DNA of 64,000 nucleotides from Phaeovulum molybdatiresistens (lineage in GTDB: Bacteria > Pseudomonadota > Alphaproteobacteria > Rhodobacterales > Rhodobacteraceae), in assembly GCF_023544865.1 (NCBI RefSeq), contig NZ_JAMJFX010000003.1, positions 1 to 64,000 on the forward strand, read 5' to 3'. The position numbers and the translations under genes are program-made. A model generated the notes under the pieces. That model searched no databases, had not been told where the DNA came from, and saw only the letters and a list, made by a program, of their open reading frames with translations. Shown one piece after another: positions 26,886 through 34,972 of the stretch. Position 1 is the first letter of the stretch, and the number at the start of each line of letters is the position of its first letter.

Positions 26886-26908
26886 GGAGTATTTCGACCA
26901 AGCAGAAG
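26886..26908. repeat. dispersed intergenic repeat, left-arm orientation
   Basis: GGAGTATTTCGACCAAGCAGAAG in the 52-base gap between convergent yggS and the YkuD gene differs from the left arm at 48894-48915 by only a few bases. It is preceded by a short G/C-rich inverted repeat (GGGGGC...GCCCCC) at about 26863-26877, which could act as a two-way terminator. Confidence 0.6.
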
Positions 26909-26911
26909 GGA

Positions 26912-27418
26912 TCAGTGCGGGCGCACGATCAGGCGCGCGCCCGGGCGCAGGCGGTTTACCACCCAAAACAGGTCGGCGCGGCGGAAGGCAACGCAGCCTG
27001 CGGTTGGATAGCCGGGGCGGCGTTGCAGGTGCAGGAAGATGGCCGAGCCCTTGCCCGGCACCGCCCAGGGCCAGTTCCAGTCGGTGATCAGCACCAGATC
27101 GTAGAGGGGATCGGCACGGCGCAGCTTTTCGTGGCTGTCCCCGAAGGGGGCACGGACCATGTGGTTGTAATCGGTGTGGTCGGGTGCATCGCACCACAGG
27201 TCTTGCGGGCCGATCGGCACGGCCCAACGTGGCACGGCCGTGCGGGCGATCCGGTCGGGGCGGTAGAGAAGGCCCACGATCCGATGCTGGCCTGCGGGGG
27301 TGGCACCGTCGCCTTCACGCTTGGCGGTGGTGATGCCGTTGCGCCCGATGGTGACCGGAAAGCGGCGCCCCTGAAAGCGCAGTCCCGTCGGGGTCAGAAC
27401 AAGATCATCCGGCGTCAC
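26912..27418 (-). CDS. L,D-transpeptidase catalytic-domain (YkuD-like) protein without a signal peptide
   Basis: 168 residues. The YkuD catalytic region is seen as [20 protein letters not shown], with histidine H130 and nucleophile C142. The motif [16 protein letters not shown] near residue 33 is also family-typical. No signal peptide or membrane segment is visible, which is unusual for a peptidoglycan cross-linking enzyme. The ATG at 27418 overlaps the ribA stop (ATGA), so it is translated with ribA. It may act on cell-wall fragments or use another export route; this is inference. Confidence 0.85.
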   Translation of the reverse strand: MTPDDLVLTPTGLRFQGRRFPVTIGRNGITTAKREGDGATPAGQHRIVGLLYRPDRIARTAVPRWAVPIGPQDLWCDAPDHTDYNHMVRAPFGDSHEKLRRADPLYDLVLITDWNWPWAVPGKGSAIFLHLQRRPGYPTAGCVAFRRADLFWVVNRLRPGARLIVRPH

Positions 27419-28494
27419 AGGATATGGCCCGATTTGGCCGCCTTGGTCGCAAGGTATTGCGCATTGTGCCGGCTGAGGCCCACGCGCAGGGGCACACGTT
27501 CCGTCACCATGATGCCATTGGCCTGCAGCATCGCCACCTTGGCGGGGTTGTTGGTCAGCAGACGCACCCTGGAAAAGCCCAGCTTCTTCAGCAGCGCCGC
27601 GCCGATACGGAAATCGCGTTCGTCATCCTCGAACCCAAGCCGATGGTTGGCCTCGACCGTGTCGAAACCCTGATCCTGCAGCGAATAGGCGCGCATCTTG
27701 TTGGCCAGCCCGATGCCCCGGCCCTCCTGGTTGAGGTAGAGCAGGATGCCCGCGCCCTCGGCCCCCATCTGGGTCAGGGCGGCATCCAGTTGCGGGCCGC
27801 AGTCGCATTTCAGGCTGCCCAGCACATCACCGGTGAAGCAGGCCGAGTGAAGCCGCGCCAGAACCGGCTGATCGCGGGGGGGGCTGCCGATTTCGATGGC
27901 ATAATGTTCCTCGCCGCCGTCTTCGGGGCGGAAGATGTGCAGCCGGCCCTGTTCGGCGGCGCGCATCGGCACGCGGGCGGCGGCCACCGGGGCAAAGCGG
28001 GTCTCGCTTGCGATCAGGTGCAGGGTATCCGCCGCATCAAGCGCGGTCAGATCGGGCGGCGCGGCGGTGTCGAGTGTGACCAGAATGGCCGCGGGCAGAA
28101 GGTGGGCCGACTTCGTCAGCGCAAGGGCGGCGCGCGCCAGATCTGCGGGGCCATCACGCAGGGTGGCCAGGGGGCCCTTCATTGGCATGCGCAGATCATC
28201 GGCGGGGTCGGCCAGCGCGCGCAGCCAGGCCAGATCCGCCCCTGGCGGCACGCTGATCCGGGCCAGGTCGCCATCATAGGCGCGCGCCTTCAGCGTCTCG
28301 GCCCGGCGCGCGGTCAGCGCCAGCGTCAGCGGCCCCAGCGCGGACAGTGCGGCAAGGCGTTCAGGCGACAAGGTCTCGACCGCGACGGCCAGCGCCTTGC
28401 CGGACAGCACGATGGGCAGGCCCATGCGCAGATCGGCGCGGGCGCGATTGAGGCGTTCGGTGGCCGTGGGGCCCAGGGCGGGTGGCATCGTCAT
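27415..28494 (-). CDS. ribA: GTP cyclohydrolase II with an N-terminal extension
   Basis: 359 residues. The C-terminal ~190 residues form GTP cyclohydrolase II, the first enzyme of riboflavin synthesis (GTP to 2,5-diamino-6-ribosylamino-pyrimidinone phosphate). Zinc ligands C219, C230 and C232 are in [16 protein letters not shown], and the GTP-binding and catalytic stretch is [20 protein letters not shown]. The N-terminal ~170 residues look like a degenerate DHBP-synthase (RibB)-like fold, without clear RibB catalytic acids, so this is probably not a working RibBA. Coupled to the YkuD gene by an ATGA overlap. Confidence 0.9.
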   Translation of the reverse strand: MTMPPALGPTATERLNRARADLRMGLPIVLSGKALAVAVETLSPERLAALSALGPLTLALTARRAETLKARAYDGDLARISVPPGADLAWLRALADPADDLRMPMKGPLATLRDGPADLARAALALTKSAHLLPAAILVTLDTAAPPDLTALDAADTLHLIASETRFAPVAAARVPMRAAEQGRLHIFRPEDGGEEHYAIEIGSPPRDQPVLARLHSACFTGDVLGSLKCDCGPQLDAALTQMGAEGAGILLYLNQEGRGIGLANKMRAYSLQDQGFDTVEANHRLGFEDDERDFRIGAALLKKLGFSRVRLLTNNPAKVAMLQANGIMVTERVPLRVGLSRHNAQYLATKAAKSGHIL

Positions 28495-28514
28495 GCCTTA
28501 CAGATAGCCCTGGG

Positions 28515-28530
28515 TGAAACAAATTGAAAC
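28515..28530. promoter_or_regulatory. TGAAAC direct repeat, 10-bp period
   Basis: TGAAAC occurs at 28515-28520 and again at 28525-28530, exactly one helical turn apart. This is in the gap between divergent ribA and the response-regulator gene. Tandem half-sites with this spacing are typical of OmpR/PhoB-type regulators, so self-regulation is possible. The site is inferred, not proven. Confidence 0.35.
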
Positions 28531-28630
28531 ATATCCCCGCATTCCGACACGTCCGCGTGAGAAAGATTTCACACCCCTTGCCGCGCCCGTGATGACAAGA
28601 CAGCTTTGTCCCAAAGAACAGGAGGCCAAT

Positions 28631-29317
28631 ATGCCGGGACTTAAGAAAATTCTTCTGGTGGATGACGATACCGACCTGCGCGAAGCGCTGGCCGAGCAAT
28701 TGGTCGCGACCGATGATTTCGACGTGTTCGAGGCAGGGTCGGGCGCCGAGGCGGTCGAAAAGGCCAAGGGGGCGCTTTACGATCTGGTGATCCTGGATGT
28801 CGGGCTGCCCGATACCGATGGGCGCGAGCTGTGCAAGAAGCTGCGCAAGCATGGGGTGAAATGCCCGATCGTGATGCTGACCGGGCATGACACCGATGCT
28901 GACACGATCCTGGGGCTGGACAGCGGGGCGAATGATTACATCACCAAGCCCTTCAAGTTCCCCGTGCTGCTGGCCCGGTTGCGCGCGCAGCTGCGCACGC
29001 ATGAACAATCCGAAGATGCGGTCTTCCAGCTTGGCCCCTATACGTTCAAGCCGGCGATGAAGATGCTGATCGACGAAAAGGACCGCAAGATCCGGCTGAC
29101 CGAGAAAGAGACCAACATCCTGAAGTTCCTTTACCGCGCCGCCGACGGGGTGGTGCCGCGCGACGTTCTTCTGCATGAGGTCTGGGGCTATAACGCCGGG
29201 GTCACCACCCACACGCTGGAAACCCATATCTACCGGCTGCGCCAGAAGATTGAGCCCGATCCGTCAAACGCGCGGCTTCTGGTGACGGAATCGGGGGGCT
29301 ACCGGCTGGTGGCCTAG
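28631..29317 (+). CDS. OmpR-family response regulator
   Basis: 228 residues. The receiver domain has acidic DDD (11-13), phospho-acceptor D56 (LVILDVGLPDTDG), T84 (MLTGHD) and K106 (ITKPF). The C-terminal winged helix shows LTEKETNILKFLYRA and THTLETHIYRLRQKIE. The start at 28631 follows GGAGG at 28621. No histidine kinase gene is adjacent, so it is an orphan in this window. It resembles the essential CenR regulator of Rhodobacterales and Caulobacter, but I cannot confirm that from sequence alone. Confidence 0.93.
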   Translation: MPGLKKILLVDDDTDLREALAEQLVATDDFDVFEAGSGAEAVEKAKGALYDLVILDVGLPDTDGRELCKKLRKHGVKCPIVMLTGHDTDADTILGLDSGANDYITKPFKFPVLLARLRAQLRTHEQSEDAVFQLGPYTFKPAMKMLIDEKDRKIRLTEKETNILKFLYRAADGVVPRDVLLHEVWGYNAGVTTHTLETHIYRLRQKIEPDPSNARLLVTESGGYRLVA

Positions 29318-29333
29318 GGTCGTTGCGCCCCGG

Positions 29334-29678
29334 TCACGTGGTGGGGAAGATGTCTTCCTCGGCCTCTTCCAGGGTGATGCCAAGCGCCTCCATCCCGTCT
29401 TCCAGGTAATCCGACAACAGCGGGATGCCCAGCAGGTAATTCTCGGTCGGGGCGGTCTTTTCGGCGCGGGCCGTGGCGATCGCCTCTGCCAGTTCTTCGG
29501 GCGCGAAGGTTTCGCGCCCGATCCACATCACGGCGACCAGGCTGGCCTGTTCATCGTCATTCAGGCTTGCGATGAAGGCGCGCAATTCGTCTTCATGCCC
29601 GGTGCCGGGGATACCCGCGTCGAATTCGCGGGCGCGGATGATGACATGGGCGATTTTCGCGGGGCTGATCTGCAACAT
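29334..29678 (-). CDS. DUF3775 domain-containing protein
   Basis: 114 residues, acidic, soluble. It has the DUF3775 pattern: LQISPAKIAHVIIRAREFD, ASLNDDEQASLVAVMWIGR, FAPEELAEAIATARAEKT and PLLSDYLEDGMEALG. No function is known. It is tail to tail with the response regulator and lies downstream of the DUF3833 gene on the same strand, 69 bases away. Confidence 0.88.
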   Translation of the reverse strand: MLQISPAKIAHVIIRAREFDAGIPGTGHEDELRAFIASLNDDEQASLVAVMWIGRETFAPEELAEAIATARAEKTAPTENYLLGIPLLSDYLEDGMEALGITLEEAEEDIFPTT

Positions 29679-29747
29679 GGTGCTCTCCTGGTTGCGGTCA
29701 GTCTTGCCGCAACGGGGGGCGGGCGCAAGCCTTTCCGGGCCGACAGG

Positions 29748-30308
29748 TCACAACGCGGGGCGGTGCATGGTTGCCACAAGTTCAGCGACCTTGATGCCGA
29801 ATTTGCGGAACTGGCTGCGGTTCACGATGCTGCCATCGGGGGCAAGATACATCCAGTCGGTCACTGACAGGACATGGCCACCGGAATCAGCGGGCAGGCG
29901 AATACGATAGCGCAGATGCACGGCGCTGCCATGCTGGCGGCCGGTTCCGGTGCCGACAACATCGGGCGCCTCGGCGCGGATGCTGCCGTCGGCGGCCAGG
30001 TGCAACGTCCAGCATCGCGATTGGGTGGCGCCGCTGGCATAGCGGAATTCCTCGGCCAACTGGCAGGTGTCGCCATCCCATCTGCCGTTCATATCAGCGG
30101 CGAACCGCGATTCGACACGACCCAGCGGCCCGTAGATCACGCCTTGACAGCGCAGGGGGCCGGCGAATTCGCGGCGGATGTCGAAGGCCGGGGCGCCATC
30201 GGCGTAATCGGCGGGGCGCTGCGCGGCAAAGCCGAACTTGCGGCGGACCAGAAACAGGCCAAGCACGGCGGCAACGACGCCCGACAGGAAAGCAAGGAAC
30301 GGGGACAT
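29748..30308 (-). CDS. DUF3833 family protein
   Basis: 186 residues. One N-terminal membrane segment (about 3-21, PFLAFLSGVVAAVLGLFLV) leads into a domain with the DUF3833 look: REFAGPLRCQGVIYGPLGRV, GDTCQLAEEFRYASGATQSR and VTDWMYLAPDGSIVNRSQFRKFGI. This family is usually found next to DUF1365 and an amine-oxidase-like flavoprotein, as here. Its role is unknown; it might be a lipid-binding or lipocalin-like membrane-associated protein. Third gene of the operon read from the ECF-type promoter at 32411-32440. Confidence 0.85.
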   Translation of the reverse strand: MSPFLAFLSGVVAAVLGLFLVRRKFGFAAQRPADYADGAPAFDIRREFAGPLRCQGVIYGPLGRVESRFAADMNGRWDGDTCQLAEEFRYASGATQSRCWTLHLAADGSIRAEAPDVVGTGTGRQHGSAVHLRYRIRLPADSGGHVLSVTDWMYLAPDGSIVNRSQFRKFGIKVAELVATMHRPAL

Positions 30309-30343
30309 GGGTCAGGACCTGATCTTGGGCCGCGGGGTGCCGA

Positions 30344-31105
30344 TCATCGCGATACCTCTTGTGCCGGGGGCTCGGGGCGGGTGCGGTAGGGTGCGCGCTT
30401 CAGGAACAGCCGCAGCGCCTGCCAGTGGATCAGCGCCAGAACCCGGCGCGACCCAAAGGGCCGGCGCAGGCAGGCCGCAAGGATGCCGCGGTTGGTCAGG
30501 GGGGCAAGCCGGCCCGTCAGCGTGGCATGGACCCCGCCATCCGCGCCATCGCGGTAATCGATCAGGATGCCGATCTTGTCCGTCCCGATGTCAAAGCGGA
30601 AGCGGTATTCGCCCGAAACCGGCTGAAACGGCGACACGTGAAAGATCTTGCGCGCGGTCAGCCGATCCTGGGGGGTGATCGGGGCCAGATCGGGATGCGC
30701 GCACAGATAGGAATGGCGGTCGCCGAAGGTATTGGTCACCTCGGCCACCACGGCGCGCAGCTGGTCTGACCCGTCATGGCACAGCCAGAACGACACGGGG
30801 TTGAACACATGGCCCAGAACGCGCGGCTGCGCCAACAGCCGGATCGACAGGTTCGGGATGTGCACCCCTTCGCGTGTCAGCAGGTCGCGCAGCCAGGCCG
30901 CGCCACGGCCTTTTCCGGGCGGGCCGCCGTGATCGGCGTCATGCACCGACACAAGGCCTGCGCGGTTGCGGGCCAGCAGGCGGGGTCTGGGCTGATCGGC
31001 CTCGGGCGCGGTCAAAAGGTAATCCACGCCATAGCCGAACCGATGCATAACCGCCCCGTGCCGGGCGTGCACGGTATGGCCGCGCAGATGCAGGACCGGG
31101 GTCAT
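30344..31105 (-). CDS. DUF1365 domain-containing protein
   Basis: 253 residues. Family motifs include VMHRFGYGVDYLL, GHVFNPVSFWLCHD, VAEVTNTFGDRHSYL and KIFHVSPFQPVSGEYRFRF. DUF1365 genes occur beside FAD-dependent fatty-acid-modifying enzymes. In Rhodobacter sphaeroides this locus has been linked to furan fatty acid synthesis (UfaD/UfaO); I recall the association but cannot say with certainty which protein this one matches. Its ATG at 31105 overlaps the stop of the flavoprotein gene (ATGA). Confidence 0.88.
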   Translation of the reverse strand: MTPVLHLRGHTVHARHGAVMHRFGYGVDYLLTAPEADQPRPRLLARNRAGLVSVHDADHGGPPGKGRGAAWLRDLLTREGVHIPNLSIRLLAQPRVLGHVFNPVSFWLCHDGSDQLRAVVAEVTNTFGDRHSYLCAHPDLAPITPQDRLTARKIFHVSPFQPVSGEYRFRFDIGTDKIGILIDYRDGADGGVHATLTGRLAPLTNRGILAACLRRPFGSRRVLALIHWQALRLFLKRAPYRTRPEPPAQEVSR

Positions 31106-32385
31106 GCCGCCATCCTTTCGCGGGTGATCAGCGCCTCGGTCACGTCGACGGCGCTGGCAAAGCCGTCCTCGTGAAAGCCGTTGCGCATCCAGGCGCCGCA
31201 GAACCAGGTGCCGTTCGCGCCGTTCAGCGCGCGCACCATCCGCTGCCCTTCCAGCGCCGCAAGATCATAGACCGGGTGGCGGAAGGTGACCCGGTCATGG
31301 ACCAGATCGTCGCGGATCGGGCGGTTCGGGTTCAGCGTGACAAACAGCGGGTCATCCTTCGGGATCGGCTGAAGCGAGTTCATCCAGTAGGTCAGCCCGA
31401 TCCGGTCGCGCGCGGCATTGCGGTCTTCGGTATAGACCCAGCTGGCCCAGGCCGATTTGCGCCGCGGCATCACCGCGGGGTCGGCATGCAGAATGGCCTC
31501 GTTCGGTTGATAGCGAATGCGCGACAGCGCGGCGCGTTCCTCGGGGCGGGGGTCGGACAGCAGCGCCAGCGCGTCATCGGAATGCGTGGCCAGGATCACC
31601 TCGTCAAAGCTTTCCCACTCGCCCCCTTCACAGCGCAGCATCGGCGTAGGCGCGCGGGTGATGCCCGCCACCGGGGCGTTGGTGCGGATGCTGACGCCGC
31701 GTGCGCGCAAGGACGCCTCCAGCCGGCGGACATATTCGATCGACCCGCCCTGCACCGTATACCACTGGTGCTGGCCCGTGGTCGACAACAGCGCGTGATT
31801 GTCGAAGAAGCGCAGCATCGCCTCGGCGGGAAAATCCAGGATGCCGCGCGTCGGCGTCGACCAGATCGCGCCCGACAGCGGCGTGATATAGAAGTCGCGG
31901 AACCAGTCGCCCGTGCCCAGTTTCGCAAGCAGCTCACCGATTGCCATGTCGGGGCGGTCGACGCTGGCCAGCGCGCGGGCGTTGAAGCGGAAGATGTCGC
32001 GGATCATGCCCCAGTAGCGCGGGTCCGCGACCCGCCGTTTTTGCGAAAAGACCGCCCGCAGGTTCTTGAACCCGAATTCGAACCGCCCGCCGTCGATCGA
32101 TGCCCCAAAGCTCATGTCGCTTTCGGTGACCGGCACGTCAAGTTCAGCGAACAGCCGGCACAGGTTGGGATAGTTCACCCGGTTGAACACGATAAATCCG
32201 GTATCCACCGGCTGATCGCCCCGCTTCCCGGCCAGGACCGTGCGCGCATGACCACCCAGTCGCGGCGCGGCCTCAATCAGCGTCACGGCATTGTCGCGCG
32301 CCAGCAGGTGTGCCGCGGCCATGCCGGAAATGCCGGCCCCGACAATGGCGATGCGGCGGCGGGGAAGCGAATGTTCAAAGGGCAT
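31102..32385 (-). CDS. FAD-dependent oxidoreductase, amine-oxidase/desaturase fold
   Basis: 427 residues. The FAD-binding Rossmann motif RRRIAIVGAGISGMAAAHLLA is at the N-terminus, followed by LIEAAPRLGGHARTV (the second FAD motif). The C-terminus has GTWFCGAWMRNGFHEDGFASA, typical of NAD(P)/FAD-dependent enzymes of the amine-oxidase/phytoene-desaturase type. The ATG at 32385 is chosen because the ECF-type promoter at 32411-32440 lies just upstream; the longer frame from 32502 would start beyond that promoter. It probably modifies membrane fatty acids under oxidative stress. First gene of a three-gene operon with DUF1365 and DUF3833. Confidence 0.88.
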   Translation of the reverse strand: MPFEHSLPRRRIAIVGAGISGMAAAHLLARDNAVTLIEAAPRLGGHARTVLAGKRGDQPVDTGFIVFNRVNYPNLCRLFAELDVPVTESDMSFGASIDGGRFEFGFKNLRAVFSQKRRVADPRYWGMIRDIFRFNARALASVDRPDMAIGELLAKLGTGDWFRDFYITPLSGAIWSTPTRGILDFPAEAMLRFFDNHALLSTTGQHQWYTVQGGSIEYVRRLEASLRARGVSIRTNAPVAGITRAPTPMLRCEGGEWESFDEVILATHSDDALALLSDPRPEERAALSRIRYQPNEAILHADPAVMPRRKSAWASWVYTEDRNAARDRIGLTYWMNSLQPIPKDDPLFVTLNPNRPIRDDLVHDRVTFRHPVYDLAALEGQRMVRALNGANGTWFCGAWMRNGFHEDGFASAVDVTEALITRERMAA

Positions 32386-32410
32386 GATCCGTTCCGTTTT
32401 GTTGTCCAAA

Positions 32411-32440
32411 GGGAATACGCGGGCATCGGCGGACCGGATC
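32411..32440 (-). promoter_or_regulatory. RpoE-type ECF promoter for the flavoprotein operon
   Basis: Leftward strand: TGATCC at 32440-32435, 18 bases, then TATTCC at 32416-32411. Start of transcription is expected near 32404, about 20 bases before the ATG at 32385. TGATCC is the -35 element I know for the R. sphaeroides RpoE (ECF11) regulon. The same boxes with the same spacing point the other way toward rpoE. Confidence 0.8.
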
Positions 32441-32466
32441 ATTTGCATCTTTTTGCCAGGCCGTGG

Positions 32467-32496
32467 TGATCCGCCCGGCCGGCTGTGCCGTATTCC
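32467..32496 (+). promoter_or_regulatory. RpoE-type ECF promoter for rpoE-chrR (autoregulation)
   Basis: TGATCC at 32467-32472, 18 bases, TATTCC at 32491-32496. The predicted transcript begins near 32503, giving rpoE a leader of about 100 bases. Identical boxes and spacing to the divergent promoter; the two -35 boxes are 26 bases apart. Confidence 0.8.
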
Positions 32497-32602
32497 TTGC
32501 ATGTTGACGCAAGCCGCCCCGCGCCTTTTTCCTGATGCACGCCGTTCGGCGCGCCCCTATGCTGTGCGCCGAAGCAAGGCCCCGGATGAAGGGTCTTGCG
32601 TG

Positions 32603-33172
32603 ATGGGGACCGGTGTGGACAGAACCGCAGTAAAGGGTGATGAGGCGGATTGGACCAGCGCGATGCTGGCCTTGCGCGACCGGCAGGACCGCGAGGCATT
32701 TGCCGCGCTGTTTCGGCATTTCGCGCCGCGGGTCAAGGCGTTCCTGATGAAGGGCGGCGCCAGCGCCCCCCAGGCCGAAGAGGTGACGCAGGACGTGATG
32801 GCGACCTTGTGGAACAAGGCGCATCTGTTCGACCCGACCCGCGCCAGCGTGGCGACGTGGATCTTTACCATCGCGCGCAACCGCCGGATCGATGCGATCC
32901 GCCGCACGCGCCGCCCCGAACCCGAGGATTTGCCCTGGGGCCCAGAACCCGAGCCGGACCAGGCCGAGGTGATGGCCCTGCAGCAGGAAACCGAACGGCT
33001 TGGCCAGGCCCTGGCCCAGCTTCCCGAAAAACAGAGGGAATTGATCGAACGGGCGTATTTCGGGGAACTGACCCATTCCGAAATCGCGCATGAAACCGGG
33101 TTGCCGCTGGGCACGATCAAATCCCGTCTGCGGCTGGCGCTTGACCGGCTGAGACACGAACTGAAGCGATGA
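32603..33172 (+). CDS. rpoE: ECF sigma factor RpoE (singlet-oxygen response type)
   Basis: 189 residues. Region 2 has AFAALFRHFAPRVKAFLMKGG and EEVTQDVMATLWNKA with WIFTIARNRRIDAIRR. Region 4 has LAQLPEKQRELIERAYFGELTHSEIAHETGLPLGTIKSRLRLALDRL. Together with the chrR gene 4 bases downstream this matches the ECF11 group of Rhodobacter, which answers singlet oxygen and related damage. The ATG at 32603 is preferred; an in-frame ATG at 32501 would lie at the transcription start. Predicted to drive its own promoter and the divergent operon. Confidence 0.93.
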   Translation: MGTGVDRTAVKGDEADWTSAMLALRDRQDREAFAALFRHFAPRVKAFLMKGGASAPQAEEVTQDVMATLWNKAHLFDPTRASVATWIFTIARNRRIDAIRRTRRPEPEDLPWGPEPEPDQAEVMALQQETERLGQALAQLPEKQRELIERAYFGELTHSEIAHETGLPLGTIKSRLRLALDRLRHELKR

Positions 33173-33176
33173 AGCC

Positions 33177-33824
33177 ATGACGCAAGACACGATCAACCAC
33201 CACCTGACCGAAGACCTGCTGGCCGATTACGCCACCGGGGTTCTGGATGAGGCTTTCGCCTTGGCCGTGGCCACGCATGTGTCGCTGTGCGACGAATGTC
33301 GCGCGCGGCTGGGCGCGCTGGAGGCATTGGGCGGGTCGGTCCTGGAAACCGCAGGCGCGGTTGCGATGGACGAGGGCAGTCTGGACGCGGTGTTCGCGCG
33401 CATTGCGGGCGGACCCGGGGATACCAAACCGCGCCGGTCGGCAGGCGTGCTGCCCGCGCCCTTGCAGGATTATGTCGGTGGCGATCTGGCGGCGGTGCGC
33501 TGGCGCCCGGTCGGCATGGGGGTGCGGCAAGCCATATTGCGCACCTGTGGGACGGGCCGCGCGCGGCTTTTGTATATCCCTGCGGGCGTTGCGGTGCCCG
33601 ATCACGGCCACAACGGGCGTGAACTGACGCTGGTGCTGCAGGGCGCCTTTCGGGATGAGGATGGCCGTTTCGCGCGCGGCGATGTGGAATGCGCCGATGA
33701 GGCGGTGGAACATACCCCGGTGGCCGAGCTGGGCGAGGATTGCATCTGCCTGGCCGTCACCGATGCGCCGCTGAAATTCCGCCGGCTGATCCACAAGGTC
33801 GCCCAGCCCTTCCTGCGGATCTAG
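33177..33824 (+). CDS. chrR: ChrR zinc anti-sigma factor
   Basis: 215 residues. The N-terminal zinc anti-sigma domain has H34, C38 and C41 (ATHVSLCDECR) plus a histidine at 8 or 9. The C-terminal cupin domain keeps the four metal-binding residues in the ChrR arrangement: H143, H145, E149 (DHGHNGRE) and H179 (VEHTP). It binds RpoE and releases it under singlet oxygen or organic hydroperoxide stress. Four bases after rpoE, clearly one operon. Its TAG stop is inside CTAG, which also supplies the stop of convergent rmuC. Confidence 0.95.
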   Translation: MTQDTINHHLTEDLLADYATGVLDEAFALAVATHVSLCDECRARLGALEALGGSVLETAGAVAMDEGSLDAVFARIAGGPGDTKPRRSAGVLPAPLQDYVGGDLAAVRWRPVGMGVRQAILRTCGTGRARLLYIPAGVAVPDHGHNGRELTLVLQGAFRDEDGRFARGDVECADEAVEHTPVAELGEDCICLAVTDAPLKFRRLIHKVAQPFLRI

Positions 33825-34972
33825 TCGATCTGCACAACCCGGGGCGTGGTATCGGGGGCCAGTTCCTCAAAGTCGAAATTGTCCAGACGGCGGGCGCGCT
33901 TGCCCGCCTTCTCCGCCGAGATCTTGATTTCCTCGATGTCCTTCGCCGCTTGGCCAAAGTGCCGGTCAAGGTTTTCCACCCGTGTCCCCAGCCGGTCCAC
34001 ATCGGCGTAAAGCGCCGCCAGTTCCTTGCGGATCGCGCCGGCCTGTTCGCGCATCCGCGCATCCTTCAGCACCGCGCGCATCGTGTTCAGCGTGGCCATG
34101 CAGGTGGTGGGTGACACGATCCAGACCTTGGCGGCGAACCCCTCACGCACCAGTTCGGGGAAATTGGCGTGCAATTCGGCATAGACCGCCTCGGAGGGCA
34201 GGAACATCAGCGCGCCATCGGCGGTTTCGCCTTCCAGGATGTAGCGTTCGGAAATCGCCTTGATATGCGCCCGCACCGCAATGCGCATCATCCGCTGCGC
34301 CTCGATCATCTGGCTTTGGTTTTCGGCGCGGCGCAGGGCCTCATAGGCCTCCAGCGGGAATTTGCTGTCGATGACGATGGGGCCGGGCGGATTGGGCAGG
34401 TGGATCAGGCAATCCGCCCGCCGCCCGTTCGACAGCGTCGCCTGCATCGTGTAGCTGTCCGAGGGCATCGCCTTTTGCACGATGTCATGCAGCTGGATTT
34501 CGCCAAAGGCGCCGCGGGTCTGCTTGTTCGACAGGATATCCTGCAGGCCCAGCACATTGCCCGACAGTTTCTCGATATTGGCCTGCGCGCGGTCGATCGC
34601 CTCAAGGCGCTGCTGCAGGTCGCCCAGGCTTCGGGCGGTGCGGGTGGCGGTGCCATGCAGGCTTTCGGTCATGCCGCGCGACACATCGGCCAGCCGCTGT
34701 TCCATCAGGGCCAGCATCCGGGTCTGGCTGGTCACTTGCGCCTCGGACACATGATGCAAGCCCCCGGCCAGCTGTTGCTGCCCGTCCGACAGGCTTTGCA
34801 CCCGCTGGCCCAGGGACGTCAGCTGCATGACCACCGGATCAAGGGCCCGGGCCGACCGGCTGGCGGCGCGCAGGACCAAAAGCAGCAGCACCACCAGCAG
34901 TGAAAGCCCTGCGAGGGCTGCCAGCACCGCCGGATGGTCCAGCGCAAATGCGGTCTGGCCCAGCTGGATCAT
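33821..34972 (-). CDS. rmuC: DNA recombination protein RmuC
   Basis: 383 residues. An N-terminal membrane segment ([18 protein letters not shown]) is followed by a long coiled coil (about 60-150) and the RmuC domain with [31 protein letters not shown] and [13 protein letters not shown]. RmuC limits DNA inversion at short repeats in E. coli and has a nuclease-like core. The ATG at 34972 overlaps the mutL stop (ATGA), so a repair gene pair is translated together. A longer frame from 35041 lies inside mutL and is rejected. Confidence 0.92.
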   Translation of the reverse strand: MIQLGQTAFALDHPAVLAALAGLSLLVVLLLLVLRAASRSARALDPVVMQLTSLGQRVQSLSDGQQQLAGGLHHVSEAQVTSQTRMLALMEQRLADVSRGMTESLHGTATRTARSLGDLQQRLEAIDRAQANIEKLSGNVLGLQDILSNKQTRGAFGEIQLHDIVQKAMPSDSYTMQATLSNGRRADCLIHLPNPPGPIVIDSKFPLEAYEALRRAENQSQMIEAQRMMRIAVRAHIKAISERYILEGETADGALMFLPSEAVYAELHANFPELVREGFAAKVWIVSPTTCMATLNTMRAVLKDARMREQAGAIRKELAALYADVDRLGTRVENLDRHFGQAAKDIEEIKISAEKAGKRARRLDNFDFEELAPDTTPRVVQID

